From contig JABHAA010000067.1 in the NCBI GenBank assembly GCA_018674495.1, positions 1 through 56,123 on the forward strand: a stretch of DNA of 56,123 bases. Reading direction: 5' to 3'. This DNA is from Rhodospirillaceae bacterium (GTDB taxonomy: Bacteria > Pseudomonadota > Alphaproteobacteria > Rhodospirillales > UBA2165). This document shows positions 43,131 through 52,848 of the stretch, piece by piece. A program made the position numbers and the translations under genes. Each line of letters begins with the position of its first letter. The first letter of the stretch is position 1. Below the pieces are notes generated by a model. The model saw only the letters and a list, made by a program, of their open reading frames with translations. It was not told the origin of the DNA and made no database searches.

Positions 43131-43487
43131 GTGAGCCATCCAACCGTAAAACGCCCCATGGGCATTCATGTCCGCACCCCAAAAAAGGTGAACACACCGT
43201 CGACCATCCGCGTCTGCATCAATGAACACCAAGACGACGGCAGCGATTGTTGCGGCCCCCGAGGCGGGTTGGAAATGCGCGACCTGATAGAGAAGGGCAT
43301 CTCCGAGCGGGGTATTGAAATTGATTTCCGGGAAATCGAATGCCTGGGCCTCTGCAAGCGCGGGCCGGCCATCATGCTCGATCCAGGCAGCTCCTATTTC
43401 TTGAATGCGCAGCCCGAAGACGTGCCCGAAATATTGGATCAGGTGGAAAAATTTGTCGCCGACGTAAAGGTAATACGAGAAAGTTAG
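43131..43487 (+). CDS. Thioredoxin-like [2Fe-2S] ferredoxin-domain protein
   Basis: This 118-residue protein starts at GTG 43131. It contains the cluster-binding cysteines of the thioredoxin-fold [2Fe-2S] ferredoxins: VCINEHQDDGSDCCGPRGG and, about 40 residues later, IECLGLCKRGPAIML. It probably transfers electrons in the cytoplasm. It follows the ABM protein and may be co-transcribed, but the redox partner is unknown. Confidence 0.8.
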   Translation: MSHPTVKRPMGIHVRTPKKVNTPSTIRVCINEHQDDGSDCCGPRGGLEMRDLIEKGISERGIEIDFREIECLGLCKRGPAIMLDPGSSYFLNAQPEDVPEILDQVEKFVADVKVIRES

Positions 43488-43601
43488 AATTAGCGCGCCC
43501 TATAAAGGATTAATTGCGGTAATTTATTCGCGCCAATTGTTGGTTTTCGGGCTTGGCGGACCCAGATAAATAATAACGGATCAATTGCAGAGACCCGAGC
43601 C

Positions 43602-44222
43602 TTGGATGACCAGTACAATATCGAGCGCTTAAATTTCCTTATTGTCGATGACAATAAGCACATGACCATGCTGGTCAAAAATCTGATCCATGCGCTCGGC
43701 TCGCGCAATGTCTCTGAGGCCAACGACGCCGCCGAGGCGTTTACCGAGTTGACCCATTTTCCAGCCGATATCATCATTGTCGACTATCAAATGCAGCCCC
43801 TGGACGGGCTGGATTTCGTGCGTCTGGTGCGTACCGGCTCAGATAGCCCGAACCCCTACGTGCCGATCATCATGCTGACCGGACATACCGAAATGTCGAA
43901 GGTTATGAACGCCCGCGACGCCGGAGTGAACGAATTTCTAGCCAAGCCCTTGTCGGCCACGGCGCTCTATGCGCGCATCCAAAAAATCATCACCCATCCA
44001 AGAGAGTTTGTGAAAACGCGCATATACTTCGGACCCGACCGTCGCCGCATAAACAAAAAATGGGACACCAGTGAACGACGCAAAAACCCGCCCAGCCCCG
44101 CCACCGCCGCGACGGCCGCAGCAGAAGTGGCCTCGGCGGCGGCGCCGAATGTGACCGCCGCCGCCGACGCTGATGAAGAAGCCGGGCTTTCTCAATCCGA
44201 ACTGGATGCCCTGTTCGACTAG
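43602..44222 (+). CDS. Response regulator with FliM/FliN-like C-terminal peptide
   Basis: This is a 206-residue protein starting at TTG 43602. Residues about 10-130 are a CheY-like receiver with acidic pair DD (FLIVDDNKHM), phosphoacceptor D61 (IIIVDYQMQPLDG) and conserved Lys in FLAKPLSA. FVKTRIYFGPDRRR and the following ERR form an arginine-rich extension seen in alphaproteobacterial receiver proteins. An Ala-rich linker leads to a final LSQSELDALFD, closely resembling the LSQDEIDALL motif of FliM and relatives. This suggests docking to a motility or chemotaxis component, which is inference. No kinase gene is adjacent. Confidence 0.82.
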   Translation: MDDQYNIERLNFLIVDDNKHMTMLVKNLIHALGSRNVSEANDAAEAFTELTHFPADIIIVDYQMQPLDGLDFVRLVRTGSDSPNPYVPIIMLTGHTEMSKVMNARDAGVNEFLAKPLSATALYARIQKIITHPREFVKTRIYFGPDRRRINKKWDTSERRKNPPSPATAATAAAEVASAAAPNVTAAADADEEAGLSQSELDALFD

Positions 44223-44228
44223 AGTTTA

Positions 44229-44438
44229 TTACGACACGATCGGGACATTTTGATCGCCCCACTGGCCGTCCTGGCTGTGATAACGCGACACCCGCATCAA
44301 TTCGACCGTCAGACCGGCCTCGACCGCGTTGACGACCGCGCCGTTCAATTTGTGCAGATCATCGGCAACCCGTTTCAAAGCGGCCATCTGCTCGGGCGTA
44401 TAATCCTTAGGCTCGTCGCTGGGTGTGATCGGTTCCAT
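44229..44438 (-). CDS. Small protein downstream of isocitrate lyase, unknown
   Basis: This is a 69-residue soluble protein starting at ATG 44438 with an AGGAGAG ribosome site. The sequence has YTPEQMAALKRVADDLHKLN, NAVEAGLTVELMRV and ends GDQNVPIVS, consistent with a small helical fold. It lies 52 bases after aceA on the same strand, so it is probably co-expressed. I know no function for it. Confidence 0.65.
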   Translation of the reverse strand: MEPITPSDEPKDYTPEQMAALKRVADDLHKLNGAVVNAVEAGLTVELMRVSRYHSQDGQWGDQNVPIVS

Positions 44439-44490
44439 TTTCTTCTCTCCTAAGATGTTCTTCTGTGTTTTCAGATAAGGGAGCTTTGGC

Positions 44491-45804
<1,314 letters not shown>

Positions 45805-45927
45805 TGTCTTTCTCCTAAGTAGTATTTAATCGGTATGTATAAATTGACTAAATGTTGAAAAACATCCATAACTATTTGAATAAAAGAAGTTAATATGATA
45901 CACAAATTGATATAAAATATTGTCATT

Positions 45928-45944
45928 TTGTAAATATTGTAAAT
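45928..45944. repeat. Tandem TTGTAAAT motif in the aceA-regulator gap
   Basis: TTGTAAAT occurs at 45928-45935 and again at 45937-45944, a nine-base period, 15 bases before the regulator's ATG. ScfR/RamB-family regulators bind short AT-rich sites near isocitrate lyase genes, so this is a candidate operator. The whole gap (45805-45958) is strongly AT-rich compared with its surroundings. Confidence 0.4.
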
Positions 45945-45958
45945 TTTCAAGGATTATC

Positions 45959-47401
45959 ATGGCCGAACGCGCGCAAAAATTGTTCGCTGGAACCCGCATT
46001 CGCCGCCTGCGCCGGGAATTGAACATCACCCAGTTGCAGATGGCCGGCGATCTCGGCATTTCGCCGAGCTATCTGAACCTGATCGAGCGCAACCAGCGGC
46101 CCTTGAGCGCGCAGATCTTGCTGCGCCTGGCCGATACCTTCGATATCGATTTAAAGGAATTCTCCGGCGACGACCAAAGCCACGCGGCGGCGTCCTTGAA
46201 AGAGGTGTTTTCCGATCCAGTGTTCGCCGATATGCAGATTTCCAATGCGGAGCTGACCGATCTCGTTGGTGCCAGCCCGTCGGCGGCGCAGGGCGTGGTG
46301 TCGCTCTACCGGGCCTACCGGGAATCCCTGGCCGGCAATGCCGCCATGGCGGAACGGCTGGCCAACAACGAGGGCGCCCAGTCCCAGGACATGATGCGCT
46401 TTCCTATCGATGAGGTGCGCGACTATTTCCACGATTCCAACAACTATTTCCCGGAGTTGGAGACCGCCGCCGAAACATTGTGGGCTGAGGCGGAGTTGAC
46501 CAGCGAAGATTTGTATCTGGGTCTTCGCGGGCATTTGAAGCGGGCCCACGATATCGCCGTCCGCCTGCTGCCAGTCGATACCCTGCCCGATGTCACCTGG
46601 CGGCTGGATCGCCATTCCCGGCGTTTGTTTCTGTCCGAAGTGCTGGTGCAACCGTCGCGCAATTTCCAACTGGCGCTACATGCGGGATTTCTAGGCTTCG
46701 GTGAATTGCTCGACGAGATGGTGGCGCGCACCAGCCTGGCCGGCGACGAAGCCCGCCAACTTTGCCGTTTGGGCCTCGCCAACTATTTTGCCGGCGCGGT
46801 GATGATGCCTTATCAGGCCTTTCACGCGGCGGCGGAAAAATTCCGCTACGATATCGAATTGATCGGCTATCGCTTCAATTCCAGTTTCGAACAGACCAGT
46901 CACCGGCTGACCACGCTCAGCCGCGCCGGCGCCAAGGGCGTGCCCTTCTTTTTCCTGCGCATCGATCATGCCGGCAATATATCCAAACGGTTCTCGGCGT
47001 CGGGTTTCCATTTCGCCCGCTTCGGCGGCACCTGCCCGCGCTGGAATATCTTCGAAGCCTTCCAGACACCGGACCGCACCGGCACCCAGCCGGTGGTGAT
47101 GGAAGACGGTACAAAGTATTTTACCATTTTCCGCACTGTCCGCGGCATGGGCGGCGGCCACAACCTGCCGCGCCAGCAATTGGCCATCGGCATCGGCTGT
47201 AAGCTGGATTACGCCAGAAAGCTGGTTTATGCGGACGGCCTCGACTTGGCCGGTGATATCAACGCCACGCCGATCGGGGTCAATTGCCGGCTCTGCATGC
47301 GCGCCGATTGCAACCAGCGCGCCAACCCGCCCCTCAACCGCCGGGTCATGGTTGCCGACAACTACCGGGGCGCATCCCCCTTCACATTCGCCCAGCTTTG
47401 A
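45959..47401 (+). CDS. ScfR/RamB-like XRE-family regulator (HTH + IrrE-like + DUF2083)
   Basis: This 480-residue regulator starts at ATG 45959 after AAGGA. An XRE-type helix-turn-helix (about 10-65: RIRRLRRELNITQLQMAGDL, ISPSYLNLIERNQRPLS) is followed by the long ImmA/IrrE-like and DUF2083 region of short-chain fatty-acyl regulators. It ends with a cysteine cluster NCRLCMRADCNQRA. No HExxH protease motif is seen. Relatives regulate isocitrate lyase and C2 metabolism (RamB in Paracoccus and Corynebacterium). Its position divergent from aceA strongly suggests the same role, probably sensing an acyl-CoA. Confidence 0.9.
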   Translation: MAERAQKLFAGTRIRRLRRELNITQLQMAGDLGISPSYLNLIERNQRPLSAQILLRLADTFDIDLKEFSGDDQSHAAASLKEVFSDPVFADMQISNAELTDLVGASPSAAQGVVSLYRAYRESLAGNAAMAERLANNEGAQSQDMMRFPIDEVRDYFHDSNNYFPELETAAETLWAEAELTSEDLYLGLRGHLKRAHDIAVRLLPVDTLPDVTWRLDRHSRRLFLSEVLVQPSRNFQLALHAGFLGFGELLDEMVARTSLAGDEARQLCRLGLANYFAGAVMMPYQAFHAAAEKFRYDIELIGYRFNSSFEQTSHRLTTLSRAGAKGVPFFFLRIDHAGNISKRFSASGFHFARFGGTCPRWNIFEAFQTPDRTGTQPVVMEDGTKYFTIFRTVRGMGGGHNLPRQQLAIGIGCKLDYARKLVYADGLDLAGDINATPIGVNCRLCMRADCNQRANPPLNRRVMVADNYRGASPFTFAQL

Positions 47402-48357
47402 TGAAGCTGGGGATCGCCACTGCGGTGCTCGCCGCGCTCTTGACGCCGGTCCCGGTGGCGGCGGCAGTTATAGAAACCGGCGCCTTCCACGACGCGGGCC
47501 GGGGCCGAGATGTACCCTATAAGGCCTATTGGCCCAATGGCCAAAAGGGACCGCGCCCCGTGGTGATTTTTTCCCACGGGCTCGGCGGCACGCGGAGCGC
47601 GGCGGCGTATCTCGGCAGCGCTCTTAGCAGCGCCGGTTTTATCGCAATCCATATTCAGCACGCAGGTTCTGACGCGGTTGTCTATCGCGGATCACAGAAC
47701 CGGCGGGAAGTTTCGGATGCTTTGCGAGCCTCGGTCCGCGTGCCGGCCAATGGGCACAACCGTTTTTTGGATTTGCCCTTCGTTTTGGACGCGTTGACGA
47801 TGCGCAACATGGACGGTCCGTGGGCTAACAAATTGGACCTTGGTCGTGTCGGCATGGCGGGCCATTCCTATGGCGCCCGCTCGGTGCTGGTGGCAGCGGG
47901 ACAGCGTATCGGGAAGAAATATATCAGCTTCCGGGAGCCCCGAATTCGTGCCGGCATCGCAATCAGCACTTCCAGCCCAAGCGGCAATTTGGAAATGGGC
48001 CGGGTGTTCGGCGATATATCGATCCCGCTTCTGCATATCACCGGAAGCAGGGACCGCGGTGCCTATTCCTGGCGCAGCCATATCACGCCAGCATCGCGCC
48101 TCGAGCCTTACCGGGCCATCAACGCGCCCATACAATATCTCCTGGTGCTCGAAGACGCCGACCATTTCGTCTTTTCTGGAAGGCGGCTGGGGACGCGCCG
48201 CGAAAAACCGTTGGATAAAGCCCATATTGCCTCGGTAGCGCGCATCGCCACCGCTTTTTTCAAGGCCCACCTGATGGACGACAACCAAGCCCTTGTGTGG
48301 CTCAGAAACGAATACTCGAAAACTCTGGCGGCCGGCGATCGCTTCACATTTCGCTAA
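47401..48357 (+). CDS. Exported alpha/beta hydrolase (dienelactone hydrolase-like)
   Basis: This is a 318-residue hydrolase starting at the ATG that overlaps the regulator's stop (TGATG). A signal peptide (LGIATAVLAALLTPVPVAAA) indicates export. The alpha/beta fold shows VVIFSHGLGGTRS (oxyanion region), the nucleophile Ser in GMAGHSYGARS, an acid in ITGSRDRG and the His in EDADHFVFSG. The substrate is unknown; esterase or lipase activity on small acyl esters would fit its coupling to a fatty-acyl-type regulator, but that is inference. Confidence 0.8.
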   Translation: MKLGIATAVLAALLTPVPVAAAVIETGAFHDAGRGRDVPYKAYWPNGQKGPRPVVIFSHGLGGTRSAAAYLGSALSSAGFIAIHIQHAGSDAVVYRGSQNRREVSDALRASVRVPANGHNRFLDLPFVLDALTMRNMDGPWANKLDLGRVGMAGHSYGARSVLVAAGQRIGKKYISFREPRIRAGIAISTSSPSGNLEMGRVFGDISIPLLHITGSRDRGAYSWRSHITPASRLEPYRAINAPIQYLLVLEDADHFVFSGRRLGTRREKPLDKAHIASVARIATAFFKAHLMDDNQALVWLRNEYSKTLAAGDRFTFR

Positions 48358-48420
48358 TTTACCCCTTGCGAAGATGGCTCCGCAGGCTATTTAAGTACTA
48401 ACGCATATTGCGACGCCAAA

Positions 48421-48458
48421 AACCGTAAGGAACCGTAAGAAAGCGTCATAACCGTAAG
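48421..48458. repeat. Three direct AACCGTAAG repeats
   Basis: AACCGTAAG starts at 48421, 48431 and 48450. The steps are 10 and 19 bases, roughly one and two helical turns, so the copies lie on about the same DNA face. They are in the 261-base gap between the hydrolase and the Pht5-like gene. A multi-copy regulator site is likely; no regulator gene is adjacent. I see no gene in this gap. Confidence 0.5.
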
Positions 48459-48618
48459 GGGGGGCAAAACGGTGTTGCGAGATAAATTTTTTTAATTACA
48501 CGTATTAATGAAAACGATGGTAGTTCAATTTTTGAACGAGCCCTGATTTCGTTGACCCGGACGAAGCCAACCCTTAGTCAAGCTTTCCAATTCCATATTT
48601 GACGGCGGACCCAAACCC

Positions 48619-49596
48619 ATGACTGATCTAAAAATGACTTTTGCCTGCGGCGATTATGACCGCATGGAAGCACTAATGCGGGGCGAGATTGTGCCCGAGG
48701 GTATCGAGTTGCAATTCGAAGCTATCCAGGCGCCCCGCGAAATTTTCGACCGCATGGTGCAAAAACGCGAATTCATGATGGCCGAATTGTCGTCGTCCGA
48801 GTTCATCTCCATGACCGGGCAAGGGGATTGCCCGTTTGTCGCTCTGCCGGTGTTCCCGTCGAAGGCGTTCCGCCACGGTTTTATCTGCATCAACAAAAAT
48901 GCCGGCATCAAGAGCCCCAAAGATCTGGCCGGCAAGCGCATCGGCACGCCGCTTTACACCCAAACCGCCGCGGTCTGGATCCGGGGCATGCTGGAAACCG
49001 ATTACGGCGTGGACTTAAGCGGTGTTCATTGGCTGCAAGGGGCCATCGAAAAGCCCGGCAGCCACGGCCATGCCAAGGTGCCGCCGCTCCTCAAACCCGT
49101 CGATATCGAGATTAACGAGACCGGCAAGTCTTTGTCCGATCTTCTGGCCGACGGCGAATTGGACGCGGTCTTGGGCTCGCGCATGCCAGACTCGGTGGTC
49201 ACTTCGGGCGATGTGGATTGGCTTTTCCCCGATTTCCGGCAAGAGGAAAAAGACTATTACGCCCGCACCGGCATCCATCCGATCATGCATCTGGTGGCCA
49301 TCCGGCGCGAGGATTACGAGGCAAATCCCTGGATCGCAAAACCACTATACGATGCCTTTTGCAAATCCAAGGATATCGCGCTCAAAAAGATGGGCTTTTC
49401 CGGCGCCCAGAAGATCATGCTGCCGTTCCTCTACGGGGATCTTGTCGAGGTGGACCAATTGTTCGGCGGCGATCCCTGGCCCTACGGTGTCGAGGCCAAC
49501 CGCAAGACCCTGGAGGCGCTGGTCGCCCACTTGGTGGAGCAGAGACTGATCGCCGAAAGCCTGGACGTGGATGATTTGTTTCTGGATGTCACATGA
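48619..49596 (+). CDS. 4,5-dihydroxyphthalate decarboxylase-like / substrate-binding-fold protein
   Basis: This is a 325-residue paralogue of the protein at 13341-14318, sharing length and blocks such as FVALPVFPSKAF, SPKDLAGKRI, YGVDLSGVHW and IHPIMHLVAI. It lacks a signal peptide, so it is cytosolic rather than a transporter binding protein. Related to Pht5, which decarboxylates 4,5-dihydroxyphthalate. Its stop overlaps the start of a D-2-hydroxyacid dehydrogenase gene (ATGA), and gentisate-dioxygenase-like cupins follow, favouring an aromatic-acid catabolic role. Biochemical activity is not proven from sequence. Confidence 0.7.
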   Translation: MTDLKMTFACGDYDRMEALMRGEIVPEGIELQFEAIQAPREIFDRMVQKREFMMAELSSSEFISMTGQGDCPFVALPVFPSKAFRHGFICINKNAGIKSPKDLAGKRIGTPLYTQTAAVWIRGMLETDYGVDLSGVHWLQGAIEKPGSHGHAKVPPLLKPVDIEINETGKSLSDLLADGELDAVLGSRMPDSVVTSGDVDWLFPDFRQEEKDYYARTGIHPIMHLVAIRREDYEANPWIAKPLYDAFCKSKDIALKKMGFSGAQKIMLPFLYGDLVEVDQLFGGDPWPYGVEANRKTLEALVAHLVEQRLIAESLDVDDLFLDVT

Positions 49597-50543
49597 AAAA
49601 ACTCGCCATCATCGATGATTATGAACAGGTTGCGCTGGGGCTGGCCGACTGGTCGGCCCTGGACGGCGACGTGGAGATCAGCGTTTTTCATGATCACCTG
49701 TATGACGAGGATGAAATTGCCGCGCGCCTGGCCGATTTCGAGATCATCTGCATGATGCGCGAACGCACGCCCTTTCCGCGCTCGCTGATCGAAAAGCTGC
49801 CCAAGCTGGAGCATCTTTTTACAAGCGGCATGCGCAACTGGTCCCTGGACACTGAAGCCGCGCGGGACAACGGCATTGCCGTCACCGGCACGCCGACACT
49901 TAGCTATCCGGCATCCGAGCATGCCTGGGCGCTGATCCTGGCGCTGGCCAAACGGGTGACGGTAGAAGACGCAGCGACGCGGTCCGGGCGATTTGGCACC
50001 GGTGTCAGCCTTGGCCTCCGGGATAAGACCCTCGGCATCATCGGGCTTGGCAAGTTGGGCGCCCAGGTCGCTGATGTGGGTAAGGCGTTCGGCATGAACG
50101 TCACCGCCTGGAGCACCAATCTGACCGAAGAAGCCTGCAAGGAGGCCGGCGTCAATTACGCCACCAAGGAGGCGTTTTACGGCAACGCCGATTTCATCTC
50201 CATCCATGTGCATCTCGGCACCCGCAACAAAGGACTGGTGGGCGCCGCCGAGATTGCCATGATGAAGCGATCCGCGTACCTCATAAACACCGCGCGCGGC
50301 CCGGTCATCGATGAAGCGGCGCTGATTGCCGCGTTGCGGGACGGCGTCATCGCCGGCGCCGGGCTGGATGTGTTCGAGGTGGAGCCGCTGGCCGCCGACA
50401 ATCCGCTCTTAAGCATGGACAATGTCGTATTGACGCCGCATCAGGGATACGTAACCCGTGAAAACTACGTCAATTTCTTCGAGGCCGCAGTGGCCAATGT
50501 GCGCTCCTGGCTAGACGGCACGGTCATCAACGAGCTACCGTAA
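49593..50543 (+). CDS. D-2-hydroxyacid dehydrogenase family protein
   Basis: This 316-residue NAD-dependent dehydrogenase has a Rossmann loop GIIGLGKLGAQVADV (148-162) and the catalytic triad R235 (NTARGPVID), E264 (FEVEPL) and H283 (LTPHQGY). It reduces or oxidises a 2-hydroxy/2-keto acid. It overlaps the Pht5-like gene by four bases and lies 64 bases before a cupin dioxygenase gene. It could process a keto acid released by ring cleavage, but the substrate is not visible in the sequence. Confidence 0.88.
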   Translation: MKKLAIIDDYEQVALGLADWSALDGDVEISVFHDHLYDEDEIAARLADFEIICMMRERTPFPRSLIEKLPKLEHLFTSGMRNWSLDTEAARDNGIAVTGTPTLSYPASEHAWALILALAKRVTVEDAATRSGRFGTGVSLGLRDKTLGIIGLGKLGAQVADVGKAFGMNVTAWSTNLTEEACKEAGVNYATKEAFYGNADFISIHVHLGTRNKGLVGAAEIAMMKRSAYLINTARGPVIDEAALIAALRDGVIAGAGLDVFEVEPLAADNPLLSMDNVVLTPHQGYVTRENYVNFFEAAVANVRSWLDGTVINELP

Positions 50544-50607
50544 AGCTGGCCGGTACGGTCAGATTTATGCTTTAATCGCAGCGAATTTTGAAGGGGGTTT
50601 TAGAACC

Positions 50608-51783
50608 ATGTCACCAGATAGCATCAGTCCGGAACGGGCGGAGGAATTAAAAAATATCATGGAAGAGTTGGAATCCATGAACCACGAGGCCATGGCCAAC
50701 AATCTCTGGATCAGGACCAAATGGAATTCGGCCAATCAGAAACCCTGGCACACATACGATGCCGAACCGCCGGCCATCCCCGAACACGGCCTGCCGCTGG
50801 AGAATGCCAAGCCGGTGCCGCATATCTGGAAATGGAATTTCTTTTCGAATTATCTGCAAAAACTGGCCGATCTCTGCCCGCTGGAACTGACCGAGCGCCA
50901 ATCTGTGCTGCTCACCAATCCCTCTTTTTCGACCGGTTACAAAGTCACCAACACCATGCGCATCGCCATTTCCATCTACAAAAAAGGCGACAACGCCGTG
51001 CCCCACATGCACGCCCCCAACGCCAGCCGTACCATCTTGTCGGAAGGCGCCGGCTATACCTATGTGGAAGGCGAGCGTCTTCCCGCCTACCGGGGCGATC
51101 TGATCCTTACCCCCAACGGCACCTGGCACGCCCACGGCAACGATGATGACGAGCCGGTAATCTGGGCCGATACGCTGGATTGGCCGCTGATGGATTTTCT
51201 GGGCCTCATCTGGGTGCGCAACGACCACGAGAATGCCAAACTCAACGATGCCCCCGATCAGGGTTTTTCGACCAGGTTTTACGGTACAGGCGGCATGCTG
51301 CCGCGCTTCCAGGGGCCTGGCCGGGGTTCCGGAAAGAAGCAGACCGAAATGTTCTACTACGCCGGCTCCGATATCCGCACCACGCTCAAAGACCTTCGCG
51401 GTATGGATGGCGATCCCCACGAAGGCATTATCATGGAGTTCGTCAATCCCAAGAACGGACGCCCCATATTCCCGTCGCTCCGCTATCAGGCGCAGCTTTT
51501 GCGTTCCGGCGAGGAAACCTTGGAATTCCGGCACACCGCCAACACGGTCTACAGCGTGCTCGAAGGCGAAGGCGTCACCATCTGCGACGGCAAGGAAATG
51601 GAGTGGTCGCAGAGCGATTTCTTCGTCACCCCCAGCCACCTGTGGCGCAAGCACAAGAACACCGGCTCCGAAGATGCGATCCTCTACAGCTATTCGGATT
51701 CGCCGGTGATCGAATGCATTGGCCATTATAACGCGCAAGGACGGACCAAGGCCGGCTCGGTGATCGAACTGGCCGACGACTAG
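50608..51783 (+). CDS. Gentisate 1,2-dioxygenase-like bicupin protein
   Basis: This is a 391-residue two-cupin protein. The first cupin keeps the iron ligands H133, H135 (AVPHMHAPN) and H174 (GTWHAHG), as in gentisate and 1-hydroxy-2-naphthoate dioxygenases. WADTLDWPLMD matches the WLDxLDxP block of the family. The second cupin (FRHTANTVYSVLEGEGV) retains a similar outline. It should be an extradiol-type oxygenase opening a hydroxylated aromatic acid. It is the last gene of the rightward cluster and is convergent with another cupin of the same family. Confidence 0.82.
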   Translation: MSPDSISPERAEELKNIMEELESMNHEAMANNLWIRTKWNSANQKPWHTYDAEPPAIPEHGLPLENAKPVPHIWKWNFFSNYLQKLADLCPLELTERQSVLLTNPSFSTGYKVTNTMRIAISIYKKGDNAVPHMHAPNASRTILSEGAGYTYVEGERLPAYRGDLILTPNGTWHAHGNDDDEPVIWADTLDWPLMDFLGLIWVRNDHENAKLNDAPDQGFSTRFYGTGGMLPRFQGPGRGSGKKQTEMFYYAGSDIRTTLKDLRGMDGDPHEGIIMEFVNPKNGRPIFPSLRYQAQLLRSGEETLEFRHTANTVYSVLEGEGVTICDGKEMEWSQSDFFVTPSHLWRKHKNTGSEDAILYSYSDSPVIECIGHYNAQGRTKAGSVIELADD

Positions 51784-51795
51784 CCCAGTTGCGGC

Positions 51796-52779
51796 CTACT
51801 CGGCGCCTTCGAAGCGGTAATAATTGGCATAGCGCATGAGATTTTCATCGCTCATGGAAAACAGCACGGTGTCTTCCTCGGCCCGGTGTTCGATCCAATG
51901 CCAGATCGGGGCGGCCACGCAATCACCCCGGCCCCAGGAAAACTCATGATCGCCGATTAGGGAAGTGCCGGCGCCCATCATCGGCGAGAACACGGTGTTG
52001 GCGGAATGGCGGTAACGGCGCGTTGCCTGCCCCGCTTCCAGTCTTTCCACGGTGATGGCAATGGTCGGCATTTCATCGGCCTCAAGCCCAATCCGGCGAC
52101 CGAAATAGCCTTCGTCATCGGGGCTCGCACCGTCTAGCCGCGCCTGAATGGTCTCCCAGGTAAAGCGATAGGGCGAATCCGGCGTTACCCGGTCAACCTT
52201 GGCGTAGCCGTCCGGGTGGGGCTCAAAAAACATCGGCTCCAGCAGCGCCGTCAGCGGCACATCGAGCCCGTCCAGCCAATAAGCGGGCGCATCGCCATCG
52301 TGGCCGTGGCCGTGCCAGCTCCAGCCCGGCGTCAACACGATGTCACCAGTCTCCATCGGGTGCTTGTCGCCGTTGACCACCGAGAACGAGCCTTCGGCCT
52401 CGATAATGACGCGGAGCGCGTGCGGCGTATGGCGGTGCGAGCGGGCTTCTTCGCCCGGCAGGATGGTCTGGTAGGCGTTGACCTGAGTTTTGGTGGTGGC
52501 GTAGTCGTTGCCCTCGGCCGGATTGCGAAGCACCATGTTGCGCCGTTCGGCCAAGTCCGTATTGATCAGCCGGCTGGCCGCATCCAGCGCCGCTTTACAA
52601 TCTGAATAGCGCCAATGGGTGGGGAGAAATCCGGTGTCAGGTTCGGGCCGGAGAAGTGGTTTTTCGCGCTCAATCCAACCGGGCGTCATATTAAGTGGCG
52701 CAATAGCCCGATAAAGCGCATCGAGATTTCCCGCGTCCTGTAGGGCCTGGACCGCATCGGACTTGTTGATTGTTGTCAT
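51796..52779 (-). CDS. Gentisate 1,2-dioxygenase-like bicupin protein, second copy
   Basis: This is a 327-residue relative of the preceding cupin on the opposite strand, with H115, H117 (SHRHTPHALRV) and H156 (WSWHGHGHDG) in the first cupin and YWLDGLDVPL following. The second cupin (RYRHSANTVFSPMMGAG) is also present. The ATG at 52779 has GGAGGAG upstream. RHTPHALR is closer to classical gentisate dioxygenase than the 50608 gene. Two divergent copies beside each other suggest different ring substrates. Confidence 0.82.
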   Translation of the reverse strand: MTTINKSDAVQALQDAGNLDALYRAIAPLNMTPGWIEREKPLLRPEPDTGFLPTHWRYSDCKAALDAASRLINTDLAERRNMVLRNPAEGNDYATTKTQVNAYQTILPGEEARSHRHTPHALRVIIEAEGSFSVVNGDKHPMETGDIVLTPGWSWHGHGHDGDAPAYWLDGLDVPLTALLEPMFFEPHPDGYAKVDRVTPDSPYRFTWETIQARLDGASPDDEGYFGRRIGLEADEMPTIAITVERLEAGQATRRYRHSANTVFSPMMGAGTSLIGDHEFSWGRGDCVAAPIWHWIEHRAEEDTVLFSMSDENLMRYANYYRFEGAE

Positions 52780-52848
52780 CGCTTGCTCCTCCGCTCGCAA
52801 ATAATACTATCAGATATCCAAGCTGCATAGGTGGAAGGAATTGAGATC

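Noticed and set aside
48361..48391. Possible terminator hairpin after the alpha/beta hydrolase
   Set aside because: Pairing of CCTTGCG with CGCAGG needs a bulged base and leaves mismatches, and no T-run follows.
50647..51738. 363-codon open frame opposite the first cupin
   Set aside because: The cupin on the plus strand has intact iron ligands; the reverse frame shows no domain.
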